A stretch of 5,245 nucleotides of DNA from an uncultured Clostridia bacterium (GTDB lineage: Bacteria; Bacillota; Clostridia; Christensenellales; Borkfalkiaceae). Shown here piece by piece: positions 1-4,739 of the stretch (the first letter of the stretch is position 1; every line of letters begins with the position of its first letter). The DNA lies in assembly GCA_947174975.1 (NCBI GenBank), contig CAMWLA010000089.1:1-5245 (forward strand). The letters run 5' to 3'. Position numbers and translations under genes: made by a program. The notes under the pieces were generated by a model. It saw only the letters and a list, made by a program, of their open reading frames with translations, ran no database searches and was not told the origin of the DNA.

Positions 1-149
1 ACTAGAAGAAAATATAAGATTAAAAACGCATAGCTTATAAATTTGTTTATTCGTAAGTTTCTTTTGCTAATCTTGTCTAATTGTTTAAATCGTTCTCTTT
101 CTCTATTTTTTAAAATTTTGTTATAAAACGGGTACTTATATTTTTTCAT
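1..149 (-). CDS. N-terminal part of a small basic, probably membrane-anchored protein (runs off left edge)
   Basis: I do not recognise the family. A minus-strand frame opens with an ATG at 149 and stays open for 49 codons to the window edge, in DNA so A/T-rich that stops should be frequent. An in-frame TGA lies four codons upstream of the ATG, so the start is bounded, and no other ATG, GTG or TTG occurs in frame. The first 36 residues are very rich in Lys, Arg, Asn and Tyr (for example KNRERERFKQLDK at 14-26). Residues 37-49 are hydrophobic (FISYAFLILYFLL), as at the start of a membrane helix with a positive cytoplasmic N-terminus. A good promoter lies 38 bp upstream, but the only SD-like sequence (AGGA) is just 2 nt from the ATG, which is too close to be ideal. 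The frame is far poorer in G+C than cysK next door, so it may be an accessory gene. It could still be a chance open frame. Confidence 0.45.
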   Translation of the reverse strand, partial: MKKYKYPFYNKILKNRERERFKQLDKISKRNLRINKFISYAFLILYFLL

Positions 150-186
150 AGTCCTACGTCACAAAATTACTGTTTATCGTTCCACC

Positions 187-215
187 ATTATAGCAAAATT
201 AAAAATAAAAAGCAA
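187..215 (-). promoter_or_regulatory. Extended -10 promoter for the left-edge gene
   Basis: On the minus strand a perfect TATAAT (192-187) is preceded by TGC, giving the extended -10 form TGnTATAAT. A weak -35 (TTGCTT, 215-210) lies 17 bp upstream. The predicted start of transcription is near 180, leaving a leader of about 30 nt before the ATG at 149. The promoter lies inside the U-tract and stem of the cysK terminator, so the end of one transcript and the start of the next share the same DNA. Confidence 0.55.
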
Positions 216-238
216 GGACAACAATCCGTTACCCTTGC
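194..238 (-). terminator. Rho-independent terminator of the desulfurase-cysK operon
   Basis: Read on the minus strand, GCAAGG (238-233) pairs with CCTTGC (217-212). Inside, AAC/GTT forms a second short stem after a 2x2 internal loop. A U-rich run of TTTTTATTTTTAATTTT follows immediately. It lies 17 bp past the cysK stop codon. Confidence 0.75.
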
Positions 239-254
239 CGAAAAATCTTTTAAT

Positions 255-1160
255 TTATAATACCGATAAATATCTGTCGCCACTGTCCGGAAAAACCACG
301 ACGATTTTTTTGCCTTGGTTTTTGATGGCGATCTGCGTTGCCGCATAAAGCGCCGCGCCCGAAGAAATGCCGACGAGAATACCCTCTCTTTTCACCACTT
401 CGCGGGCTAAGAGGTACGCGTCCTCGTTTGATACGGTGAATACTTCGTCGTAAATTTCCGTGTTCAAAATTTCGGGTACGAAGCCCGCGCCAATGCCTTG
501 AATTTTATGCGCACCCGCTTCGCCCTTGGAAAGCACGGGGGAAGACGACGGTTCAACCGCAACAACTTTTATTGCGGGATTTTTTGATTTGAGAAATTCG
601 CCCGCGCCCGTCAAGGTTCCGCCGGTACCTACGCCCGCAACTAAAATATCGACTTTTCCTTCCGTATCGTTCCAGATTTCGGGGCCCGTGGTTTTTCTAT
701 GTGCCTCGGCGTTGGCTTGGTTTTTGAACTGACCCAAAATAATTCCGCCGTCGCGTGCAAGCTGTTCGGCTTTTTCAATTGCGCCGGTCATTCCCCTTTT
801 TCCGTCCGTCAAGACGATTTCCGCGCCGTACAGCGCTATGAGCTTGCGCCTCTCCTCGCTCATAGTTTCGGGCATTGTCAGAATTACTTTGTAGCCCTTA
901 GCCGCGGCTATCGCAGCCAAGCCTATGCCGGTGTTGCCCGAAGTCGGCTCGACAATAGTCATTCCCTTTTTTAATACGCCCTTTTGCTCGGCGTCCTCGA
1001 TCATAAACTTTGCGGCTCTGTCCTTGATCGAACCCGCGGGGTTAAGATACTCTAATTTAGCTAAAATTTCGGCGTTTAAGCTGTAAGCCTTTTCAATGTT
1101 TTTAAGTCTTAAAAGCGGAGTGCCGCCGACTATTTCCGTAACAGAATTATAAATTTTCAT
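255..1160 (-). CDS. cysK: Cysteine synthase A (O-acetylserine sulfhydrylase)
   Basis: PLP-dependent, cytosolic enzyme that makes L-cysteine from O-acetylserine and sulfide, the last step of assimilatory cysteine synthesis. At 301 residues it has the usual length for this family. The PLP lysine is K46 in NPAGSIKDR. The substrate-binding loop TSGNTG is at 73-78, and QFKNQANAEAHRKTTGPEIW follows at 144-163. The phosphate-binding glycine loop GVGTGGT is at 176-182. The C-terminal SSGAA segment and the closing FPDSGDRYLS (290-299) are also in place. The ATG at 1160 follows the upstream desulfurase stop by 21 bp, so the two are very probably cotranscribed. The SD is weak (AAGAGA-like, about 13 nt away), suggesting lower initiation or coupling to the upstream gene. 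No CBS-type C-terminal regulatory domain is present, so this is a synthase rather than cystathionine beta-synthase. Confidence 0.95.
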   Translation of the reverse strand: MKIYNSVTEIVGGTPLLRLKNIEKAYSLNAEILAKLEYLNPAGSIKDRAAKFMIEDAEQKGVLKKGMTIVEPTSGNTGIGLAAIAAAKGYKVILTMPETMSEERRKLIALYGAEIVLTDGKRGMTGAIEKAEQLARDGGIILGQFKNQANAEAHRKTTGPEIWNDTEGKVDILVAGVGTGGTLTGAGEFLKSKNPAIKVVAVEPSSSPVLSKGEAGAHKIQGIGAGFVPEILNTEIYDEVFTVSNEDAYLLAREVVKREGILVGISSGAALYAATQIAIKNQGKKIVVVFPDSGDRYLSVL

Positions 1161-1181
1161 AACTTAATAATAGTCTCTTTT

Positions 1182-2300
1182 TTACGATTTGTCAACAGCT
1201 AACTTTGCGATTGCGGAAACGAACGTTTCGCACTCACTCATAGTATTAAATGCGGAAACCGAAGCGCGGACAAGCCCCTCGCTTCCAAGCGCTTTGTGCA
1301 TTAACGGTGCGCACTGCAAGCCCCCGCGAACGCAGATGGAATATTCGTCCGACAGTCTGAACGCGACCATTTCCGACTGTAAAACTTCCATATCGAACGC
1401 AACTATGCCGAACGGGTTGGGCTGAGAATACAGCTTTACTCCGTCGATCTTTTCAAGCTCTTGTATTATGTATTCGGTCATCGAGGTAACTTTCTGAATA
1501 TGCGCTTCGAGATTTTCGCGCAAGTACATTACCCCCTCGCCGAGCGACACTATCGCGGGATAGGAAACCGTACCGCTCTCTAATCTGTCGGGATAAAAAT
1601 CTGGCATATCGAGCTTGTAGCTTTCGCTGCCCGTTCCGCCGTACAGAACGGGGTCGGGGTTCACCCTCTCGGAAAACAGCAGCGCGCTGCCGCCTTGAAT
1701 TCCCAAAAGTCCTTTATGCCCCGCGGTTGCAAGCACGTCGATACCGCTCTCTTCCATATTCACGCCGACGTGTCCGCAAGCTTGCGCACCGTCGCATATC
1801 AAAAGCGTGCCTTTCGGGATACCCGCCCTAACCGCCTTAATGTCGGGGGCTGCGCCGGTGACGTTGGAAGCAAGCGTAATTACTACCGCGCGGGTAGTCG
1901 GCTTAACGAGCTTGATCACCTCACCCGCGTCAATGTTTCCGTCCTTTAAAGGCGCGTAAGCCACCTTAACGCCCTTGCTTTTAAGAAATTCGAGAGGGCG
2001 CAAAACGGAATTATGCTCGGCAACGGTCGTAACGACTTCGTCGCCGGACTTCAATATTCCCAAAAGCGCAATGTTCAACGCTTCCGTGCAGTTTTTCGTA
2101 AATATCGTCCGTTCGTAGCTGTAGCCGCCCAAAAAATCGCAGATAAGCTTACGGCAGACGTAAACTCTCTCTAAACAAGCAAGCGAAAGACGGTGTCCGC
2201 TTCTACCGGGGTTGGCGCAGAATTTCATAGCGGTTGCCGCCGCATTGATTACGCTGTCGGGCTTATGCCCGCCCGTCGCGGCGTTGTCGAAATAAATCAA
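1182..2300 (-). CDS. Cysteine desulfurase, class V aminotransferase family (EF2568/TIGR01977-like)
   Basis: PLP enzyme that removes sulfur (or selenium) from cysteine (or selenocysteine) as an enzyme-bound persulfide for delivery to an acceptor. At 372 residues it is slightly shorter than SufS/IscS. The N-terminus MIYFDNAAT is diagnostic of the family. H96 (VAEHNS) should stack on PLP. D170 and Q173 lie in CDGAQACGH, and the Schiff-base lysine is K196 in TAGHKGLLG. The persulfide cysteine is C330 in RGGLQCAP; relatives usually have RGGLHCAP, so the neighbouring His is Gln here. The start is TTG at 2300. It is preferred because AAGGAGGT lies 5 nt upstream and the protein then begins exactly at the conserved N-terminus. 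It is the first gene of an operon with cysK and is divergent from a DUF3343 putative Se/S carrier, a pairing that suggests sulfur or selenium transfer outside the main Isc/Suf route. The exact acceptor is unknown. Confidence 0.92.
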   Translation of the reverse strand: MIYFDNAATGGHKPDSVINAAATAMKFCANPGRSGHRLSLACLERVYVCRKLICDFLGGYSYERTIFTKNCTEALNIALLGILKSGDEVVTTVAEHNSVLRPLEFLKSKGVKVAYAPLKDGNIDAGEVIKLVKPTTRAVVITLASNVTGAAPDIKAVRAGIPKGTLLICDGAQACGHVGVNMEESGIDVLATAGHKGLLGIQGGSALLFSERVNPDPVLYGGTGSESYKLDMPDFYPDRLESGTVSYPAIVSLGEGVMYLRENLEAHIQKVTSMTEYIIQELEKIDGVKLYSQPNPFGIVAFDMEVLQSEMVAFRLSDEYSICVRGGLQCAPLMHKALGSEGLVRASVSAFNTMSECETFVSAIAKLAVDKS

Positions 2301-2305
2301 AAAAT

Positions 2306-2313
2306 ACCTCCTT
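2306..2313 (-). promoter_or_regulatory. Strong Shine-Dalgarno that fixes the TTG start of the desulfurase
   Basis: AAGGAGGT on the minus strand is an almost full anti-SD match, placed 5 nt before the TTG at 2300. Its first base is the last paired base of the hairpin at 2313-2355, so the SD is exposed directly at the foot of that stem. Confidence 0.85.
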
Positions 2314-2355
2314 CACGAAATTATCGCGCTATTCTGCGCGCGAAAATTTCCGTGA
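2313..2355 (-). promoter_or_regulatory. Long hairpin abutting the desulfurase SD
   Basis: Sixteen base pairs can form. TCACG (2313-2317) pairs with CGTGA (2351-2355), AAATT (2318-2322) with AATTT (2345-2349), and TCGCGC (2324-2329) with GCGCGA (2338-2343). There is one bulged base (2350), one A-A mismatch (2323/2344) and an 8-nt loop. In the desulfurase mRNA it ends exactly at the SD. It has no U-tail, so it is not a simple terminator. A role in mRNA stability or translation control is inference. Confidence 0.55.
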
Positions 2356-2358
2356 TTT

Positions 2359-2487
2359 GAAAGGCGCTGCCTTTCTTGGCGCAACCATAAGGGCAAACTT
2401 ATTATATAGTTGCGCCAATTCAAACTGCTGAGGCGCAAGTTTGCGCAAATTGAGTTGCACTGCGCAAAAGCGTGGTTTTGCTTGTGC
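2359..2487. repeat. Cluster of inverted repeats with GCGCAA/TTGCGC arms in the divergent intergenic region
   Basis: Back-to-back inverted repeats fill this stretch. GAAAGGC-GCT-GCCTTTC is at 2359-2375. TTGGCGCAAC (2376-2385) is matched by GTTGCGCCAA (2409-2418), with a nested ATAAG/CTTAT (2387-2391/2398-2402). GCGCAA-GT-TTGCGC is at 2433-2446. GCAAAA/TTTTGC (2464-2469/2476-2481) is flanked by GCAC/GTGC (2457-2460/2484-2487). The motif GCGCAA or its complement recurs at least six times. A TATAAT on the minus strand (2406-2401) lies between the arms of the 10-bp repeat, but no good -35 accompanies it. The 286 bp between the two start codons contain no convincing gene. The element could be a structured leader of the desulfurase mRNA, a set of operators, or a palindromic repeat family; the sequence alone does not decide. 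Confidence 0.6.
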
Positions 2488-2529
2488 CGTTTATTATATA
2501 TATGCTTGACATTTGAAATATACCAATAT

Positions 2530-2559
2530 TTCGCAGACAATCATAAAATGAAATATAGT
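2530..2559 (+). promoter_or_regulatory. Possible promoter of the DUF3343 gene
   Basis: TTCGCA (2530-2535, 4 of 6 matches to the -35 consensus) and TATAGT (2554-2559, 5 of 6 to the -10) are separated by 18 bp. This predicts a start near 2566 and a leader of about 20 nt that contains the SD AAGGA (2571-2575). Confidence 0.35.
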
Positions 2560-2586
2560 ATTATTTTACTAAGGAAATACAATATT

Positions 2587-2847
2587 ATGACTTATATTCT
2601 TGCAATATTCCGCTCGCGCGCCCAAGCGATCGACTGCAACGTCAGACTGAAATCGATGGGTATTGCGTCGGAACTTATAAACACGCCCAAGGAAGCAAAT
2701 ATCGGGTGCGGACTTTCAATAAAGCTTCCGCACACCCAAGCCGAAAGGGCAAGAACGATTATCTTAAGAGCGAAATATTCGGCATTTTTCGGATTTTTCG
2801 TTATGCAGAACACTTACGGTAGAATACAGCTTGGCAAGTGGGGTTGA
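2587..2847 (+). CDS. DUF3343 family protein (putative Se/S carrier-like)
   Basis: An 86-residue soluble protein resembling the DUF3343 family (Pfam Se_S_carrier-like, PF11823), assigned by pattern recognition. It starts with a beta strand (TYILAIF) and a helix that carries Arg and Cys17. GIASELINTPKEANIGCGLSIKL follows in the family order: MGI, then TP, then a Cys-Gly pair before a strand. Cys41 in the CG pair is the position expected to carry sulfur or selenium. The ATG at 2587 is chosen over the in-frame ATG at 2410. The extra 59 residues would come from the palindrome-rich intergenic DNA and are not family-like, and AAGGA lies 11 nt upstream of 2587. It is divergent from a cysteine desulfurase of a type often found near DUF3343, so a donor-acceptor pair is plausible, but the family's function is not firmly established. 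Its stop codon lies within the nth -35 box. Confidence 0.8.
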   Translation: MTYILAIFRSRAQAIDCNVRLKSMGIASELINTPKEANIGCGLSIKLPHTQAERARTIILRAKYSAFFGFFVMQNTYGRIQLGKWG

Positions 2848-2873
2848 CATTTACCTTAAAAATATGCTAAACT
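2844..2873 (+). promoter_or_regulatory. Promoter of nth
   Basis: A perfect -35 TTGACA (2844-2849) overlaps the TGA stop of the DUF3343 gene. After 18 bp comes TAAACT (2868-2873, 4 of 6), preceded by TGC, which gives an extended -10. Transcription should begin 6-8 nt later, at 2879-2881, which is on the ATG of nth. Confidence 0.6.
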
Positions 2874-2879
2874 TTTTCT

Positions 2880-3503
2880 ATGAACGAAAAAGCACAAAAG
2901 ATTTTAAAGGAGCTTGCCTCTCTTTATCCCGACGCGCAGCCCGCGCTGAAATTTAACAGTCCGTACGAACTGCTGGTCGCGGTTATACTTTCCGCACAGT
3001 GCACGGACGAACGCGTGAATAAGGTTACGGAAGTTTTATTCAAGGAACATAACACTCCCGAAAAAATGCTCAACCTTTCGCAAAGCGAGCTTGAAAAATA
3101 TATATTTTCCTGCGGGTTCTATCACAACAAGGCGGCGCATATTCTCTCCGCTTCGCGCGATATTTTAGAGAAGTACGACGGCGTAGTGCCGGACACTTTG
3201 GAACAACTTAAAACGCTTGCGGGCGTGGGGCAAAAAACGGCTAACGTCGTTTATGCCGTAGCTTTCGGCGGTGACGCCATCGCGGTTGACACGCACGTTT
3301 TCCGCGTTTCGAACAGATTGGGACTTGCCGAGGGCAAAACCCCCGCCAAGGTCGAAGAAGGCTTGTGTACCGTTCTTCCCAAAAACGAATGGTCGAAAGC
3401 GCATCACTACCTTATTTATCACGGTAGGCGGGTATGCCACTCACAGCGCCCCGACTGCGCAAACTGCACTCTTAAAGATTTATGTAACTTTTATAAAAAA
3501 TAA
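2880..3503 (+). CDS. nth: Endonuclease III (DNA glycosylase/AP lyase)
   Basis: Base-excision repair enzyme that removes oxidised pyrimidines and cuts at the abasic site. At 207 residues it is the standard length. The helix-hairpin-helix LAGVGQKTANVV (113-124) carries the catalytic lysine K119, and the catalytic aspartate is D137 in AVDTHVFR. The [4Fe-4S] cluster ligands are C186, C193, C196 and C202 with the canonical C-x6-C-x2-C-x5-C spacing. All these positions sit one residue before those of E. coli Nth. The ATG is not preceded by any SD; the upstream 20 nt are A/T-rich. Together with the promoter at 2844-2873 this suggests a leaderless mRNA. Cotranscription from the DUF3343 gene 32 bp upstream remains possible. 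Confidence 0.97.
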   Translation: MNEKAQKILKELASLYPDAQPALKFNSPYELLVAVILSAQCTDERVNKVTEVLFKEHNTPEKMLNLSQSELEKYIFSCGFYHNKAAHILSASRDILEKYDGVVPDTLEQLKTLAGVGQKTANVVYAVAFGGDAIAVDTHVFRVSNRLGLAEGKTPAKVEEGLCTVLPKNEWSKAHHYLIYHGRRVCHSQRPDCANCTLKDLCNFYKK

Positions 3504-3506
3504 ACG

Positions 3507-3541
3507 GCGGAAAAGCAATTTTGCTTTTCCGCTTAATTTTT
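3507..3541. terminator. Bidirectional terminator between nth and the DUF4352 gene
   Basis: GCGGAAAAGC (3507-3516) pairs with GCTTTTCCGC (3523-3532) around AATTTT, which can add two further pairs. On the plus strand TTAATTTTTTT follows, ending nth transcripts 3 bp after its stop. On the minus strand CGTTTATTTTTTAT follows, ending the convergent gene. Confidence 0.9.
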
Positions 3542-4096
3542 TTAATAATACCCGCCGCCGTCGTCGTAACTGCCGTTACCTTTAAGCGTGATTTTAGCTC
3601 CCTTTAATGAGAAGACGTATTCTTCTTCATCACTCGAAGTCGGGGTTTCGAATGCAACCGAAAACGTTTTCGTTATTCCCGAACCGACAGTTTCAATCAG
3701 ATAGAACGGATTTGACAGATAAACCGAACCCGAATGCACCGAATAACTTTTACTGCCCTTGCGCAGTTTCATATCCGAACTTTTTACCGTAAAATCCCCC
3801 GAGCCCGTATTTTTTACCGAAACGGTAACCACCACGAAGTTGTCATTCGTAGACTCTCCAAAGCTTAACGAGCCGAGTACCGATGTATTGGAAACTCGGG
3901 TAACTCTTACTTCCGCCGAACCCGTGCGCACGGTATCACCTATGCCGTAATTACTGCTTGAGCTTCCTCCGCAAGTAGTTACACTTACCGCAATTATCAC
4001 AACCATAATCACGGCAAAAATAGCCCCCAAAATAAATAAAAACTTTTTGTTAAGCGGTTTTTTGCCGTTTTCTGTGCTTCCGTTATCCGTACTCAT
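3542..4096 (-). CDS. Membrane-anchored DUF4352-type extracytoplasmic protein
   Basis: 184 residues. Residues 1-18 are polar and end in KK, followed by a single hydrophobic segment (about 19-40) and VTTCGG. The rest lies outside the membrane. C42 after the helix resembles a lipobox, but Thr at -1 and the long N-region argue for a plain membrane anchor. The domain from about 48 to 175 has the beta-rich pattern of DUF4352 (telokin-like): YGIGDTVRTGSAEVRVT at the start, then FVVVTVSVKNTGSGDF and MKLRKGSKSYSV. The tail is Gly/Asp/Tyr-rich. The family is common in Firmicute lipoproteins and surface proteins; the specific role is unknown. AGGAGG lies 5 nt before the ATG. The gene is divergent from an XRE regulator, and its promoter has an operator-like palindrome in the spacer, so repression by that regulator is likely. 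Confidence 0.8.
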   Translation of the reverse strand: MSTDNGSTENGKKPLNKKFLFILGAIFAVIMVVIIAVSVTTCGGSSSSNYGIGDTVRTGSAEVRVTRVSNTSVLGSLSFGESTNDNFVVVTVSVKNTGSGDFTVKSSDMKLRKGSKSYSVHSGSVYLSNPFYLIETVGSGITKTFSVAFETPTSSDEEEYVFSLKGAKITLKGNGSYDDGGGYY

Positions 4097-4124
4097 ACTT
4101 TCCTCCTAAGTGATTTATACCGTT

Positions 4125-4153
4125 ATTATATTCTAATTATAATTAGAAGTCAA
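4125..4153 (-). promoter_or_regulatory. Near-consensus promoter of the DUF4352 gene
   Basis: On the minus strand TTGACT (4153-4148, 5 of 6) and TATAAT (4130-4125, 6 of 6) are exactly 17 bp apart. The predicted start is near 4118, giving a leader of about 22 nt that contains the AGGAGG SD. The spacer consists almost entirely of the palindrome at 4131-4148. Such a strong core promoter with a built-in operator implies that it is normally held off. Confidence 0.85.
4131..4148. promoter_or_regulatory. Operator 1: perfect 18-bp palindrome in the DUF4352 promoter spacer
   Basis: TTCTAATTATAATTAGAA is its own reverse complement. It fills the interval between the -35 and -10 of the minus-strand promoter and touches the -35. 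A dimeric HTH protein bound here would block RNA polymerase. The divergent XRE gene is the obvious candidate, by inference. Confidence 0.75.
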
Positions 4154-4160
4154 GTATTTA

Positions 4161-4178
4161 TACTAATTTTAATTAGAA
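4161..4178. promoter_or_regulatory. Operator 2: near-copy of operator 1 at the XRE promoter
   Basis: TACTAATTTTAATTAGAA matches operator 1 at 16 of 18 positions. Its centre is exactly 30 bp away, close to three helical turns, so both sites face the same side of the DNA. It overlaps the probable regulator -10 (TAGAAT, 4174-4179), pointing to autorepression and perhaps cooperative binding. Confidence 0.7.
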
Positions 4179-4179
4179 T
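4174..4179 (+). promoter_or_regulatory. Probable -10 box of the XRE regulator gene
   Basis: TAGAAT matches 5 of 6 of the -10 consensus and predicts a start near 4186, about 3 nt before the ATG. No clear -35 is present. TATACT at 4159-4164 is an alternative -10, also with a poor -35. Either way the regulator promoter is weak compared with the divergent one. Confidence 0.4.
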
Positions 4180-4188
4180 AATTAATGT

Positions 4189-4410
4189 ATGAAGAAATTT
4201 GATAGGCACGTTCTCGGCGAACGGATAAAGCTGCTTAGAAACGAGGCTGGCATAGGACAAAACAAGCTTGCGAAAGATTTACAAGTGAGCAATGCTTCGA
4301 TTAGCTATTGGGAAACCGCCAAACAAGAACCGACAGCGGAAGCAATATTTAAAATTGCACAGTATTTCAACGTTTCGGCAGATTATCTTTTGGGCTTAAC
4401 AGACTTTTAA
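4189..4410 (+). CDS. XRE/Cro-CI family HTH transcriptional regulator
   Basis: A 73-residue protein that is almost only a DNA-binding domain. The HTH_3 fold spans about 11-66: RIKLLRNEAGIGQNKLAKDL, then the turn QVSNASISYWETAKQEPT, with the recognition helix around NASISYWE, then the final helices AEAIFKIAQYFNVSADYLLGL. There is no ligand-binding or dimerisation domain, so it probably acts as a small dimeric repressor. The ATG at 4189 has no SD. An earlier overlapping ATG at 4185 is out of frame and stops after five codons. Two matching palindromes immediately upstream make it the likely repressor of both itself and the divergent DUF4352 gene. It is a stand-alone regulator, with no phage or toxin genes next to it. 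Confidence 0.94.
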   Translation: MKKFDRHVLGERIKLLRNEAGIGQNKLAKDLQVSNASISYWETAKQEPTAEAIFKIAQYFNVSADYLLGLTDF

Positions 4411-4421
4411 CAAAAAATAAA

Positions 4422-4450
4422 AAGGATACCTTCGGGTATCCTTAAATTTT
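4422..4450. terminator. Bidirectional UUCG-loop terminator between XRE and the small membrane protein gene
   Basis: AAGGATACC (4422-4430) pairs with GGTATCCTT (4435-4443) around the stable tetraloop TTCG closed by a C-G pair. AAATTTTTT follows on the plus strand and reaches the stop codon of the convergent gene at 4451. On the minus strand TTTATTTTTTG follows, so it serves both genes. Confidence 0.9.
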
Positions 4451-4732
4451 TTAAAAAGTAGTCAGTCCGCAATACACGGCTAAGGTTGCGAGAATTAAAA
4501 CGTTTGCAACAATGCCCGTAATGCTTAACGCGTTGCCTTTACCCGTTTTATATACTGCGAACTTGCCGATTACGCTTAGTACAAGCGACAGCAACGCCGT
4601 AGCGGAAGCGAATATTAAAAGGTAGTACATACTGCCCGTTATTATAAACGCGATACTTATTACTAAATTCAAGAGGGTCAAAAGAAAGCCGATTTCGGCA
4701 CATAAATTTGATTTTTTAACTTGCTTTTCCAT
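4451..4732 (-). CDS. Small membrane protein with three predicted helices (DUF4190-like character)
   Basis: 93 residues with a short basic N-terminus (MEKQVKKSN). Three hydrophobic stretches follow at about 13-33, 36-57 and 69-89. The loop YKTGKGNALSITGIVANVL before the last helix resembles the K-x-G-x-G-x-A-x-x-G pattern of DUF4190-type proteins, but the match is too loose to name the family. Function is unknown. It lies downstream of tuf on the same strand, beyond the tuf terminator. There is no SD before the ATG. A perfect TATAAT (4745-4740) lies only 7 nt upstream, so the transcript may begin at or next to the ATG. Continuous hydrophobic patterning and correctly placed terminators on both sides support a real gene. 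Confidence 0.75.
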   Translation of the reverse strand: MEKQVKKSNLCAEIGFLLTLLNLVISIAFIITGSMYYLLIFASATALLSLVLSVIGKFAVYKTGKGNALSITGIVANVLILATLAVYCGLTTF

Positions 4733-4739
4733 ATTTATA

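Noticed and set aside
1189..1949. Plus-strand open frames opposite the desulfurase, cysK and nth
   Set aside because: They are antisense shadows of well-supported genes, with no domains or ribosome binding sites.
2329..2388. Possible 19-residue leader peptide (minus strand, MVAPRKAAPFKSRKFSRAE) before the desulfurase
   Set aside because: There is no SD and no Cys codons that would suit attenuation by cysteine supply, so it is probably chance.
2506..2511. Perfect TTGACA upstream of the DUF3343 gene
   Set aside because: No acceptable -10 lies 16-18 bp downstream on the plus strand; the best, TATTTC, is 15 bp away. I prefer TTCGCA-18-TATAGT.
2313..2540. 75-codon minus-strand open frame upstream of the desulfurase
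   Set aside because: It has no SD, no recognisable domain and runs through the inverted repeats right up to the SD of the next gene. Its composition looks like translated palindromes.
2301..2540. T-box or other known riboswitch upstream of the desulfurase-cysK operon
   Set aside because: No AGGGUGGNACCGCG-like T-box sequence and no known riboswitch core was recognisable, and no terminator with a U-tail lies before the gene.
2410..2586. In-frame 59-codon N-terminal extension of the DUF3343 gene from an ATG at 2410
   Set aside because: The extension is not family-like, lies in the repeat cluster and crosses the likely promoter. The ATG at 2587 has an SD and gives the usual family length.
3964..3975. 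Lipobox at C42 of the DUF4352 protein
   Set aside because: VTTC has Thr at -1 where Gly, Ala or Ser is expected, and the N-region before the helix is long. I describe it as a membrane anchor with only a possible lipobox.
3542..4410. Toxin-antitoxin system formed by the XRE gene and its neighbour
   Set aside because: The genes are divergent rather than a single operon, and the partner is a DUF4352-type anchored protein with no toxin fold that I recognise.
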